From: Pseudomonas sp. PSB18
GTDB taxonomy: Bacteria; Pseudomonadota; Gammaproteobacteria; Pseudomonadales; Pseudomonadaceae
Direction: 5' to 3'
Assembly: GCF_014596565.1 (NCBI RefSeq)
Contig: NZ_NOIN01000006.1
Coordinates: 124,001 to 188,000, forward strand
Length of the DNA: 64,000 nucleotides
Made by a program: the position numbers and the translations under genes. Of the stretch, positions 7,935 through 16,474 are shown piece after piece. Under the pieces are notes generated by a model. It did no database searches, had not been told where the DNA came from, and was given only the letters and a program-made list of their open reading frames with translations. The first letter of the stretch is position 1. Every line of letters begins with the position of its first letter.

Positions 7935-9761
7935 ATGGAGACTCACAGCCTGATCGAGATGCTCATCTACCTGGCCTCGGCCACCTTGATCGTACCGATT
8001 GCCGTCAGGTTGGGCCTGGGCCCGGTGCTGGGCTACTTGCTGGCCGGGTGCGTCATCGGCCCGTGGGGACTGAAGCTCATTACCGACGTCAAGGCCATTC
8101 TGGAATTCGCCGAAATCGGCGTCGTGCTGATGCTGTTCATCATCGGTCTTGAGCTCGACCCCAAACGGCTGTGGGCGCTGCGGCGGATGGTGTTCGGTGG
8201 CGGGGCCTTGCAGATGCTGGCCTGTGGCGCCGCTATCGCAGTGTTCTGCGCAGCCCTGGGCCTGAACTGGACGGCCGCGTTGCTGGTCGGCCTGACCCTG
8301 AGTCTTTCCTCCACGGCCATTGCCATGCAGGCGATGAATGAACGCAACCTGACGGCAACCGCCGTCGGCCGCAGCAGCTTTGCCGTGTTGTTGTTCCAGG
8401 ACATCGCGGCCATTCCCCTGGTCGCCATGATCCCTCTGCTGTCGGCCCACGGTGAAACACCGTCAGGTACTGCCCTGGCGCTGTCGATCGTCAAGATCGT
8501 CGCGGCCATCAGCGTCGTCGTGCTACTGGGACGCTATGTGACACGGCCATTGCTGCGCTTCGCCGCCCGCTCGGGCCTGCGGGAGATCTTCAGCGCCGTG
8601 GCACTGTTCCTGGTGTTCGGCTTCGGTTTTCTCCTGGAAGAAGCCGGCCTGTCGATGGCCATGGGCGCCTTCCTCGCCGGGGTGCTATTGGCCAGTTCCG
8701 AATACCGGCATGCCCTGGAAAGCGACATCGAGCCGTTCAAAGGCTTGCTGCTGGGGCTGTTCTTCATCGGCGTGGGCATGTCGATCGACTTCGGCACCCT
8801 GATCAACGCACCGTTGAAAGTCGCCACCCTGACCCTGGGCTTCATCCTGATCAAGCTGCTGGTGATCAAGACGGTGAGCCGATTCCTCAACGTCCCCGCG
8901 GGCCAACGCTCTTGGCAGGCGGTGTTGCTGGGCCAGGGCAGCGAATTCGCCTTCGTGGTGTTCGGTGCCGCGACCCTGGCGGGCATCCTGACCGATCAGT
9001 GGGGCAAGAGCCTGACGCTGGCGGTGGCGCTGTCCATGTGCCTGACACCTCTACTGATCCTGCTGCTGGGGCGGCTGGAATCCGTCACCAAGAAAAACCG
9101 CGAGGAATCCGACCTCGTCGATCAGCAGAACCCGCGCATCATCATTGCCGGGTTCGGCCGTTTCGGGCAGATCGCCGGTCGTCTGCTGATGTCCTGCGGT
9201 GTCGAAGTGGTGGTTCTGGATCACGACCCCGACAACATCGAGACGCTGCGCAAATTCGGTGTGAAAGTGTTCTACGGCGACGCCACGCGCCTCGACCTGC
9301 TGCACGCGGCCGGCGCGGCCCAGGCCGTCGTGCTGATCAATGCCATTGACGATCAAGAGGACAACCTGGCACTGACCCGCCTGGTCCAGGAGCATTTCCC
9401 TACGTTGAAGCTGATCGTGCGGGCGCGGGACATGGGGCACCTGATCACCCTGCGGCAGATGGGGGTCGAGGCGGCCGAACGGGAAACCTTCGAGAGTGCG
9501 CTGTCCTTGGGTCGACGCGCGCTGATGCAAATGGGCGTCGGGCCTTACGAAGCCCGCGAACGGGCGGATCAATTCCGCCGCCTGAACCTGCAAATGCTGG
9601 AAGAAATCGTTGCCCAGCCGGAAGACGACCTGAAGTTCCGGCACGACGCCTACCGCCGCGCCAATGCGCTGCTCACGGACATGTTCAACGAAGACCGCGC
9701 ACGTCCCGTCGACCGCTGGCCTGAACACCATCGCAACGAGACGGATGAGGCCCGTAGCTGA
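7935..9761 (+). CDS. kefC: Glutathione-gated K+ efflux antiporter, KefC-like
   Basis: A 608-residue CPA2-family K+/H+ antiporter. The N-terminal 380 residues form about twelve membrane segments with the family signatures GLELDPKRLW and LLFQDIAAIPL. A RCK/TrkA-N domain follows (IIIAGFGRFGQIAGR, a nucleotide-binding Rossmann loop). In Enterobacteria KefC opens in response to glutathione adducts of electrophiles and acidifies the cytoplasm. The adjacent KefF-like gene makes the same arrangement likely here. A glutathione-dependent enzyme is also encoded at 38 kb but is not linked. Confidence 0.92.
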   Translation: METHSLIEMLIYLASATLIVPIAVRLGLGPVLGYLLAGCVIGPWGLKLITDVKAILEFAEIGVVLMLFIIGLELDPKRLWALRRMVFGGGALQMLACGAAIAVFCAALGLNWTAALLVGLTLSLSSTAIAMQAMNERNLTATAVGRSSFAVLLFQDIAAIPLVAMIPLLSAHGETPSGTALALSIVKIVAAISVVVLLGRYVTRPLLRFAARSGLREIFSAVALFLVFGFGFLLEEAGLSMAMGAFLAGVLLASSEYRHALESDIEPFKGLLLGLFFIGVGMSIDFGTLINAPLKVATLTLGFILIKLLVIKTVSRFLNVPAGQRSWQAVLLGQGSEFAFVVFGAATLAGILTDQWGKSLTLAVALSMCLTPLLILLLGRLESVTKKNREESDLVDQQNPRIIIAGFGRFGQIAGRLLMSCGVEVVVLDHDPDNIETLRKFGVKVFYGDATRLDLLHAAGAAQAVVLINAIDDQEDNLALTRLVQEHFPTLKLIVRARDMGHLITLRQMGVEAAERETFESALSLGRRALMQMGVGPYEARERADQFRRLNLQMLEEIVAQPEDDLKFRHDAYRRANALLTDMFNEDRARPVDRWPEHHRNETDEARS

Positions 9762-9826
9762 GGTCGCTGCAATGGTCGACGGGCTCGGAAACCGGAAGAC
9801 GGCGAGACGCCGGGGTTCCAGGCGGC

Positions 9827-10690
9827 TTAGGCCAACGCGTCCAACTCGGCCAGCATCGGCGCCGGAATCCGCAGCTCGCTGGCCGTGAGGTTTTCCCGCA
9901 GGTGCGCCACGGATGACGTACCGGGAATCAGCAGCAGATTCGGCGCACGTTGCAGCAACCACGCCAGCGCAACGCACAGCGGTGACGCCTCCAGGCGCGC
10001 CGCGACGCTGGAGAGGGTCTGAGATTGCAGCGGCGTGAAGCCCCCCAGGGGAAAGAACGGCACGTAGGCGATGCCCTGCCGACCGAGATCGGCGATGAGT
10101 GACTCGTCACCTCGATGGGTCAGGTTGTAGTGGTTCTGCACACACACCACGTTGGCGATGTCCTGGGCTTGCTTGACCTGCGCAGCCGTGACGTTGCTCA
10201 GCCCCAGGTGGCGGATGAGGCCTTGGCGCTGCAAGTCCGCCAATGCGGAAAACGCCTCCTCGATGGAGCCCTCCATGGGCGCTTGCATGTTGCCCCAGGC
10301 CCGCAGGTTGACCACATCCAACACGTCCACGCCCAGGTTGCGCAAGTTGTCGTGGACGGCCTGGATCAACTCGGCGGGACTCAAGGCGGGATTCCACGAG
10401 GCATCGGCGCCACGGACGGCACCCACCTTGGTGACGATCACCAGATCGCTGGCATACGGGTGCAGCGCTTCGCGAATCAAGCGATTGGTGACATGGGGCC
10501 CGTAGAAGTCAGCGGTGTCGATATGGTTGACCCCAGCCGCCAAGGCTTCACGCAGCACGGCGATGGCCGCTGCCGGGGCTTTCGGTGGCCCGAACACGTG
10601 AGGCCCCGCCAGTTGCATCGCGCCATAGCCCATGCGATTGACCTTGCGGTCGCCCAGTAAAAAACTGCCTGCCTTGTCTACTCTGCTCAT
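9827..10690 (-). CDS. pdxI: Aldo/keto reductase, pyridoxal reductase-like
   Basis: A 287-residue aldo/keto reductase. NHIDTADFYGPHVTN holds the catalytic Asp and Tyr, and IVTKVGAVRG the Lys. The sequence closely follows what I remember of E. coli YdbC/PdxI along its length (VNRMGYGAMQLAGP, VLDVVNLRAWG, VPFFPLGGFTPLQS, LIPGTSSVAHLREN), an NADPH-dependent pyridoxal reductase that returns pyridoxal to pyridoxine. In this group the usual catalytic His strand reads DVVNLR. It is divergent from a LysR gene that is frameshifted. The identity is from memory of the family, not from a search. Confidence 0.8.
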   Translation of the reverse strand: MSRVDKAGSFLLGDRKVNRMGYGAMQLAGPHVFGPPKAPAAAIAVLREALAAGVNHIDTADFYGPHVTNRLIREALHPYASDLVIVTKVGAVRGADASWNPALSPAELIQAVHDNLRNLGVDVLDVVNLRAWGNMQAPMEGSIEEAFSALADLQRQGLIRHLGLSNVTAAQVKQAQDIANVVCVQNHYNLTHRGDESLIADLGRQGIAYVPFFPLGGFTPLQSQTLSSVAARLEASPLCVALAWLLQRAPNLLLIPGTSSVAHLRENLTASELRIPAPMLAELDALA

Positions 10691-10743
10691 CGTGAATACC
10701 TCGGATTAAATGCGTGAGCCGACTATAGGCGTTGACCACTCCA

Positions 10744-10754
10744 CTGATAATCAG
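10744..10754. promoter_or_regulatory. Small palindrome in the pdxI/lysR gap
   Basis: CTGATAATCAG, a perfect 11-base palindrome in the 101-base gap between the divergent pdxI-like and lysR genes. Possible LysR half of the regulatory site; weak on its own. Confidence 0.25.
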
Positions 10755-10791
10755 GTGCAATCCGCACAGGTTGTACGGCACAGAGAACACT

Positions 10792-11693
10792 ATGACGGAT
10801 ATCCAAGACCTGCTGTCCTTCGTGGCCGTGGTCAATGCAAAAGGGTTTCGGGAAGGCGCTCGGCTGAGCGGCAAGTCCGCCTCCAGCCTCAGCGATGCCG
10901 TACGACGGATGGAAACCCGGCTGGGTGTGCGCCTGCTCAACCGCACCACCCGCAGCGTGGTGCCAACCGAGGCCGGGCCCGGTTGATGGAGCGCATCGTG
11001 CCGGCCCTGGGTGAAGTCGAGTCTGCGCTGGACGTGGTCAACGAGTTCCGTGATCGTCCTTCGGGCACCCTCAGGCTGAATGTGCCGGTCAGCGCAGCGA
11101 CGCTGGTATTGCCCTCGATCATCACCCCGTTTCTGAAAAGTTACCCCGATATTCGCCTGGAGATCGTCACCGAAGAGAGTTTCGTCGACATGCTGGCAGC
11201 CGGGTGTGATGCCGGTATCCGCTACGACGATCGCCTCGAACAGGACATGATCGCCATTCCCATCGGTCCACGCGTGCAGCGCTTCGCAACGGCCGCTTCA
11301 CCGGCCTACCTCGAAACCAGGGGATGCCCCGGACACCCTCGGGACCTGCTCCAGCATGCCTGCCTGCGGGGCAAGTTTCCCAGTGGGGCCATGCCGCTCT
11401 GGGACTACGAACGTGACGGCGAAACCATCAGCGTGAACCCGGGCGGCCCCTTGGTTTTCCGCGTGGCAGGCGCGGTGGACCTGGCCATCAAAGCCGCCCT
11501 GGATGGCTTGGGGGTGATCTATCTGTTCGAGGATTGGCTCAAGCCCTATCTGGACAGTGGTGCGCTGGTGCCGGTGCTGGAGCCCTGGTGGCAGGGTTTC
11601 AGCGGGCCGTACCTCTACTACCCCGGCCGCCGCTACCTGCCCTCACCGTTGCGGGCTTTCGTGGATTTCATCAATGAGAACCGGCTCAACTGA
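10792..11693 (+). pseudogene. LysR-family regulator, interrupted by a one-base frameshift
   Basis: The first 62 codons from the ATG at 10792 encode a normal LysR HTH (MTDIQDLLSFVAVVNAKGF ... LLNRTTRSVVPTEAG). At about 10977-10982 the frame ends PTEAGPG-stop, while the adjoining frame carries on at once with ARLMERIVPALGEVESALD and the full effector domain to 11693. Family members read TEAGARLMERI here, which needs one more G in the GGGCCCGG run. Restored, the protein would be 300 residues. Either a true null mutation or a sequencing error in a homopolymer; without repair only the DNA-binding part is made. Confidence 0.88.
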
Positions 11694-11891
11694 CACCCCC
11701 TCTGCATGACTCATCCTGCCTCATGAGGGCAGTTACAGCCGCTCGTCTCCCCACCCCGAATTTTTTCGAACCAAGCCCCTGCACACGGCTCGGACCTAGA
11801 TGACACCGCTGAAATCAGTGATGACGCGCTTGAGCAGTCGAGACGCGAGCGGCTAGCGGTCGGTTGCGTTTCGATTCCGGGAGTTTTCGCC

Positions 11892-12569
11892 ATGTGTGAG
11901 GGTTTTGTTCAGCACGTTTCGTCAAAAGACGCCCTGGCGTATTTCGCCCAGCGAGACACCCCGGGCGGACGTTTCGATACGGGCGTGACGCACCTGGACT
12001 TGTACAGGACGGTCCCCGCCAGGCCACAGGAGCGGCACAACCTGATCAAGCCGAACATGCAAGTCAGCGCCATTCGCCGCCGTGGCGGGCACCTGGAATC
12101 CATCAAGGTTCGTTGGGGCTGGTCACCCATCTGGTCGGTGGGAACGATGCCTCCGCTGACGCATCTGCCGCTGCATCTGGTGATGCGCTCCAAGGTCTTT
12201 GATCCCATCAAGCGCGAAGGTCGGGTACTGGTGGCCGTGGAAGGCTGGTACGAATCGCTAACGCCCTCTGACTCGTCCCAACTTCAACATTCCAGCTACA
12301 CGACGTCCCGGCAATCGGCCCCGATTTTCCTGGCAGCCCTGGCCCAGGCCAGCGAAACCGCCTTGGGCTGCGACGGCCTGGCCCTGGTGACCTATGGCGA
12401 TCTTGCCAGCCAACAGCAGCGTGTCCTGGCCTTGAGCGCAGACGAGGCACTCGATTGGTTGGAACCCGACTTCGGATGGGAGCAGGCACAACAATTGGCA
12501 GAGTGCCTGAACAGCGCGGAACCACACCTTGAACCGGCGATGACGGCCCAGGTCCCGGTCAACCTTTGA
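11892..12569 (+). CDS. Degenerate SRAP (YedK/HMCES) family protein
   Basis: A 225-residue protein of the SOS-response-associated peptidase fold, which shields abasic sites in single-stranded DNA by a covalent link through Cys2. Seen here: Cys2 (MCEGFVQH), RWGWSPIW at 74-81, Glu121 in VEGWYESL, and IFLAAL at 145-150. Missing: the NARSET asparagine (here VMRSKVF) and the active-site His of the HDRMP motif (here SQQQRVLAL, 173-181). Cys2 and Glu are kept, two other key residues are not. It starts on ATG at 11892 and lies 20 bases upstream of the next gene. Confidence 0.75.
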   Translation: MCEGFVQHVSSKDALAYFAQRDTPGGRFDTGVTHLDLYRTVPARPQERHNLIKPNMQVSAIRRRGGHLESIKVRWGWSPIWSVGTMPPLTHLPLHLVMRSKVFDPIKREGRVLVAVEGWYESLTPSDSSQLQHSSYTTSRQSAPIFLAALAQASETALGCDGLALVTYGDLASQQQRVLALSADEALDWLEPDFGWEQAQQLAECLNSAEPHLEPAMTAQVPVNL

Positions 12570-12589
12570 CCCTGGGCGGGAGGTGAATC

Positions 12590-13456
12590 ATGTATGTGAT
12601 CATGGGGGGGACGGGACATGTAGGTTCAGCCACCGTCGAGGCGCTGCTGGCCCAGGCAGCGCCGGTGATTGTCCTGACCCGCAATGCCACCCATGGGGAG
12701 CAATGGCGCGCCAAAGGCGCTCGGATCGTCGAGGCGGATGCGCAGGATGTCGAATCGCTGCGGGCCGCCTTCCGACTCGGGCGCCGGGCTTTAATCCTCA
12801 ACCCGCCAGCCCCTCCGAGTACCGATACCGATGCGGTGGAACGGCACACTGTGGCCAACATTCTCGCCGCTCTGGACGGCTCGGGCCTGGAGAAGATCGT
12901 CGCCCAGTCCACCGCCGGTGCCCAACCCGGCGAGCGTCTCGGCGACCTCAGTGTCTTGTGGGAGCTGGAAGAAGGCTTGCGCAATCAATCGATCCCGGCG
13001 GCGATCAATCGCGCCGTTTACTACATGAGCAACTGGGACGGCCTGCTCGACACCGTTCGCACCACAGGCAAGCTGCCCACCCTGCTTCCCGCCGACCTGG
13101 CCCTGCCCATGGTTGCCCCCCAGGACATGGGCGAAATAGCAGCGGCGAGGCTGTTGTCACCGGTGACCGATGTTGGCGTTCGTTATGTGCAAGGGCCTCG
13201 CCTATATTCGCCCAACGATGTTGCGCAGGCTTTTTCCCAGGCGCTCGGTCGGCCGGTCGAGGTGCAGGTGATACCGAGGGATCGTTGGGAACAGGCCTTC
13301 CTGGACCTCGGCTTCAGCCCCGCCGCCGCGCAATCCTACACGCGGATGACCGAGGTCAGCGTCGACAGCGGCTTCGAGATTGTCGAGGATGGGCTGCGCG
13401 GCACCACCGCGATTGATGCCTATATCCAGGCGCTGGTGCGAAGCGAGGATGGATAA
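12590..13456 (+). CDS. NmrA-like NAD(P)-binding protein
   Basis: A 288-residue atypical short-chain dehydrogenase. YVIMGGTGHVGSATVEALL is the dinucleotide-binding loop (GGTGHVG), RNATHGEQWRAKGARIVEAD the second strand, and the C-terminal half (APQDMGEIAAARLLSP, FSQALGRPVEVQVIPRDRWEQ) is typical of the NmrA / azoreductase-like group. These act as redox sensors or quinone reductases; no substrate can be given. The gap to the SRAP gene is 20 bases, so the two may share a transcript. Confidence 0.85.
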   Translation: MYVIMGGTGHVGSATVEALLAQAAPVIVLTRNATHGEQWRAKGARIVEADAQDVESLRAAFRLGRRALILNPPAPPSTDTDAVERHTVANILAALDGSGLEKIVAQSTAGAQPGERLGDLSVLWELEEGLRNQSIPAAINRAVYYMSNWDGLLDTVRTTGKLPTLLPADLALPMVAPQDMGEIAAARLLSPVTDVGVRYVQGPRLYSPNDVAQAFSQALGRPVEVQVIPRDRWEQAFLDLGFSPAAAQSYTRMTEVSVDSGFEIVEDGLRGTTAIDAYIQALVRSEDG

Positions 13457-13528
13457 AGGAAACCGGGAACAGCGCATCAATGGACGGTAGACTGCGGCGT
13501 CTTTTTCCTTTCCTGCATGAGGCACCGC

Positions 13529-13909
13529 ATGGCTAACCCAGACATCACGTTCACTCCCGACCCGGATGCGGACTCCATCTCCTCCGACGTCGCCGGCTTC
13601 GGCGGCCTGCTGGTCACCACCCAGATCCCGACCCGCGCCGACGGCAGTTTGGAGCTGGGCGACATCACCCTGCAGAGCGAGTGCACGTTACAAGCGCTCA
13701 AGACAGCGTTGGAGCGTGCCGGCAGCTCCATGGACCGGGTCCTGCACTTGACCATCTACCTCACCGACATGACCGAACGCGCAGCCTTCAACGAAGTGTA
13801 CAAACGCTTCTTCGCCAAACCCTGGCCGGTCCGGGCCGCGATCGGCGTGGCGGCGCTGGGGGTCGAGGGCATGCGAGTGGAAGTCACGGCGATGGCGGCC
13901 AAGGGCTGA
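13529..13909 (+). CDS. RidA family protein (second copy)
   Basis: A 126-residue RidA-fold protein (MANPDITFTPDPDADS at 13529; an ATG four codons earlier at 13517 is also possible). Conserved parts are GFGGLLVTTQIP, TLQALKTALERAGSSMDRVLHLTIYLTDM and PVRAAIGVAALGVEGMRVEV. Unlike the copy at 1325, it keeps an Arg in the PVRAAIGVA stretch, where the catalytic Arg of imine deaminases lies, so deaminase activity is plausible. It stands alone, with REP elements downstream. Confidence 0.88.
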   Translation: MANPDITFTPDPDADSISSDVAGFGGLLVTTQIPTRADGSLELGDITLQSECTLQALKTALERAGSSMDRVLHLTIYLTDMTERAAFNEVYKRFFAKPWPVRAAIGVAALGVEGMRVEVTAMAAKG

Positions 13910-13954
13910 AGGGCTCGCAGCACGCTTGCTTGCAGTGGCGTTGGCTGGACCGAC

Positions 13955-14059
13955 GCCATCGCGAGCAGGCTCGCTCCCACCGTTTATCCCCGGGCGCTCA
14001 CAGATCCAACGTACATCTCTGATCCCTGTGGGAGCGGGCTTGCTCGCGATAGCGGTGGG
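13955..14059. repeat. REP doublet (Pseudomonas type)
   Basis: GCCATCGCGAGCAGGCTCGC at 13955 and the inverted unit GTGGGAGCGGGCTTGCTCGC from 14028, between the convergent ridA-like and mscS-like genes. Confidence 0.88.
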
Positions 14060-14088
14060 TCTGCTTGCAGTGATGCTGGGTGCTGCGC

Positions 14089-15519
14089 TCACCTGTGCCT
14101 CAACCAGTGTAAAAAGCGGTTTCTCTTGGGCTCCACGGTTTTCTGCATGACTACGGTCTCGCGGATTTCCTCGCGCTGGCCTTGCAGATTGCTCAAGGCT
14201 GCTTTCAATTCGCCGAGGTGTACCAGCTCCCGACACAGGGCGGCTTTTTCTATGCGGAACAGCCGTCCGCTGGTGATGCTGCGGAATTCGCCTCGCGACG
14301 GGTTGGCGGCCAGGATTCCCTCCTCACCGAGGATTTCCCCGGGTCCCATGCGCCCGGCCTCGACCATTTTCTCGCCGTCATGGATCGAGACGGAAACCAC
14401 GCCGCTACTGATGACCATCAGGCAATCGGCAACCTCGCCAAACGCCAGGATCACCTCATCGGCCTGGTAGTCCACCGGAGTCATGTCATCGGCGAGACGT
14501 TCGCGCTCGTCGTTATCCAGCGAACGGAAGATACGCACGTCCTCCAGCAACTGGCGCTGACGGCTCCATGGCTCAGCGGCCGGGCCACTGCCCCAGATGA
14601 CGCCGGAGGCTTCAAGGTGACGATGGGCGAGGTCGAACATCAGGTTGCAGACTTCGGTCTTGTGCCTGGCCGACGCAATGAAACCCTTGAGCTCATATTC
14701 GGTGTATTCCAGATGAGCAGCCTTGACCGAGGCTTTGGTGGAGAACGCCGGCAGTAGCGCCCGGGTGCCATGCAAGGCTTTTTCCAGGGCATCGATAACG
14801 CGACGCGGGCGCACGTGGCTGGGCACTGCGATACAGACGCTGACGCCGTGGGCGTCTCCCGGCCGACTGAAATTGAGCAGGCGCGCCTTGGCCGCCAGCG
14901 AGTTGGGCACCACCGCCATGCCACCCATATCGGTCATCAGGTGAGTGGAGCGCCAATCGATCTCCACAACCCGGCCCTTGATGCCATCGATGGAGATCCA
15001 GTCGTCGATCTGATAAGGCTTGGTGGTGTTGAGTACGATGCCGGAAAACATATCACTGAGAGTGCTCTGCAACGCCAGGCCCACGATGATCGCCATTGCT
15101 CCAGAGGTCGCCAGCAACCCTTTGACCGGCAACTGCAAGACATACGCCGCGGCGCCGATGATACCGATCAGGAAAATGACCGCTCCCATCAGGTCCTGGA
15201 ATAAACGCGCGCTGTGACCGACCCGGGACAACAGGCCATTACCCAGCACCACTGTCAGCGTCCTGGCCGCGAACAGCCACCAGCCGATGCCCAGCACGGT
15301 GCCCATCAGGTTCAGGATCGCGTCGTCGGGCCATAGCGGCGGTTGCAGCGGGCTGATGCCGGCAGCGGTCATGACCCAGCAGAACATCACGAAGACGCCG
15401 ACACGTGTGCACATCCGCAGATGACGTCGCGAAGCGCCGATGAGCTGCCACAGCGCCAGGTCGATCAGGATCAGAATGACGCCACAGACCAGCGGATGAT
15501 GTTGCACTAACGTGATCAT
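14089..15519 (-). CDS. MscS-family channel with C-terminal cyclic-nucleotide-binding domain
   Basis: A 476-residue membrane protein. Four hydrophobic segments lie between residues 8 and 130. The MscS core follows: pore-lining helix at about 132-163 (GLLATSGAMAIIVGLALQ), then the beta domain (DDWISIDGIKGRVVEIDWRS, VVPNSLAAK). Residues 330-430 form a CAP-like cyclic-nucleotide-binding domain with GEILGEEGIL and Arg409 in the phosphate-binding cassette. This is the bCNG branch of the MscS superfamily, gated by nucleotide more than by tension. The start at 15519 has a GGAGG site seven bases upstream; an in-frame start at 15558 is less likely. Confidence 0.9.
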   Translation of the reverse strand: MITLVQHHPLVCGVILILIDLALWQLIGASRRHLRMCTRVGVFVMFCWVMTAAGISPLQPPLWPDDAILNLMGTVLGIGWWLFAARTLTVVLGNGLLSRVGHSARLFQDLMGAVIFLIGIIGAAAYVLQLPVKGLLATSGAMAIIVGLALQSTLSDMFSGIVLNTTKPYQIDDWISIDGIKGRVVEIDWRSTHLMTDMGGMAVVPNSLAAKARLLNFSRPGDAHGVSVCIAVPSHVRPRRVIDALEKALHGTRALLPAFSTKASVKAAHLEYTEYELKGFIASARHKTEVCNLMFDLAHRHLEASGVIWGSGPAAEPWSRQRQLLEDVRIFRSLDNDERERLADDMTPVDYQADEVILAFGEVADCLMVISSGVVSVSIHDGEKMVEAGRMGPGEILGEEGILAANPSRGEFRSITSGRLFRIEKAALCRELVHLGELKAALSNLQGQREEIRETVVMQKTVEPKRNRFLHWLRHR

Positions 15520-15779
15520 GACGGACCTCCCCGGCGCGTGACCGGACGCACTGGCCATGCACTGTAAAGGACAGCCCCACGGCGGGCATTTCTACATCGG
15601 TGCTAGCGGCTCATACCTGGGTATGAGCGATCCAGTGGCCTGTACGTTAATTTGAGCCGCACAGGCCACTTACAGACATGTCCCAAATGCACGTTTTCCG
15701 GGCAAACAGTCATTTTCGCACCTGGCCCAGGCCACTCCACCTATCTAAAGTGAGCGTTTTTCCCCCTTGCGGTATTTCC

Positions 15780-16337
15780 ATGAATCTCTGGTTCCGACTG
15801 TTGCTGATGCTGTTTCGTCGTCCCTGGCGCAAGCCGACGGCCCCCCTGGACATAACCGTGGTGCGCATGCGTGTATGGCCGCTGGACCTGGACTTCAACC
15901 GCCATGTCACCAATGGCCGCTATTTCACTCTGGCGGATGTTGGACGCATGGATTACGTGCTGCGCAGCGGCGCCTACAAAGTGGCCCTGCGCAACCGAGC
16001 GGTGCCCATCGTGGGAGATGTCTGGGGCAAGTTCCGACGGGAATTGAAACTGTTCGAAGCGTTTGAGGTGCATACCCGGCTACTGGGCTGGGATGACAAA
16101 TGGACCTTCATGGAGCACCGTTTCATGAGCCGCGGGCGTGTGGTCGGGGTGGTGATCATGCGTGGCCTGTTCCGCTCTGCCAAAGGCACGGTGGCACCGG
16201 ATGAATTCGTCCGCGAACTGGGGCTGGCCGAACAGTCGTCGGCCATGCCGCAATGGCTGACGGCCTGGTCGCAGAGCTGCGATGACTTGAGCCTCGAGCT
16301 TCGACTGGAAGAAGGTGGCCGCACCGACGCACGTTAG
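15780..16337 (+). CDS. Hotdog-fold acyl-CoA thioesterase
   Basis: A 185-residue protein starting MNLWFRLLLMLFRRPW, with the hotdog signature WPLDLDFNRHVTNGRYFTLADVGRMDY; the Asp-x-Asn-x-His (DFNRHVTNG) arrangement resembles 4-hydroxybenzoyl-CoA thioesterase and the THEM6-like group. The hydrophobic N-terminus could anchor it to the membrane. The ATG at 15780 is preferred over one at 15678, because the upstream residues look non-coding. Substrate unknown; no neighbouring fatty-acid genes. Confidence 0.8.
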   Translation: MNLWFRLLLMLFRRPWRKPTAPLDITVVRMRVWPLDLDFNRHVTNGRYFTLADVGRMDYVLRSGAYKVALRNRAVPIVGDVWGKFRRELKLFEAFEVHTRLLGWDDKWTFMEHRFMSRGRVVGVVIMRGLFRSAKGTVAPDEFVRELGLAEQSSAMPQWLTAWSQSCDDLSLELRLEEGGRTDAR

Positions 16338-16474
16338 CCAGCCCCCCTCGCCACAGGTGTCCAGCCTGCTCCTCGGCCAGGGCATGCCCCATGCCCCCGC
16401 CGATCCCCGCCTATACTCTTCTGCCAATCCCCCCTGGGGCCTGCACTTCCAACAATAAAAAGCAGAGGTGGAAC

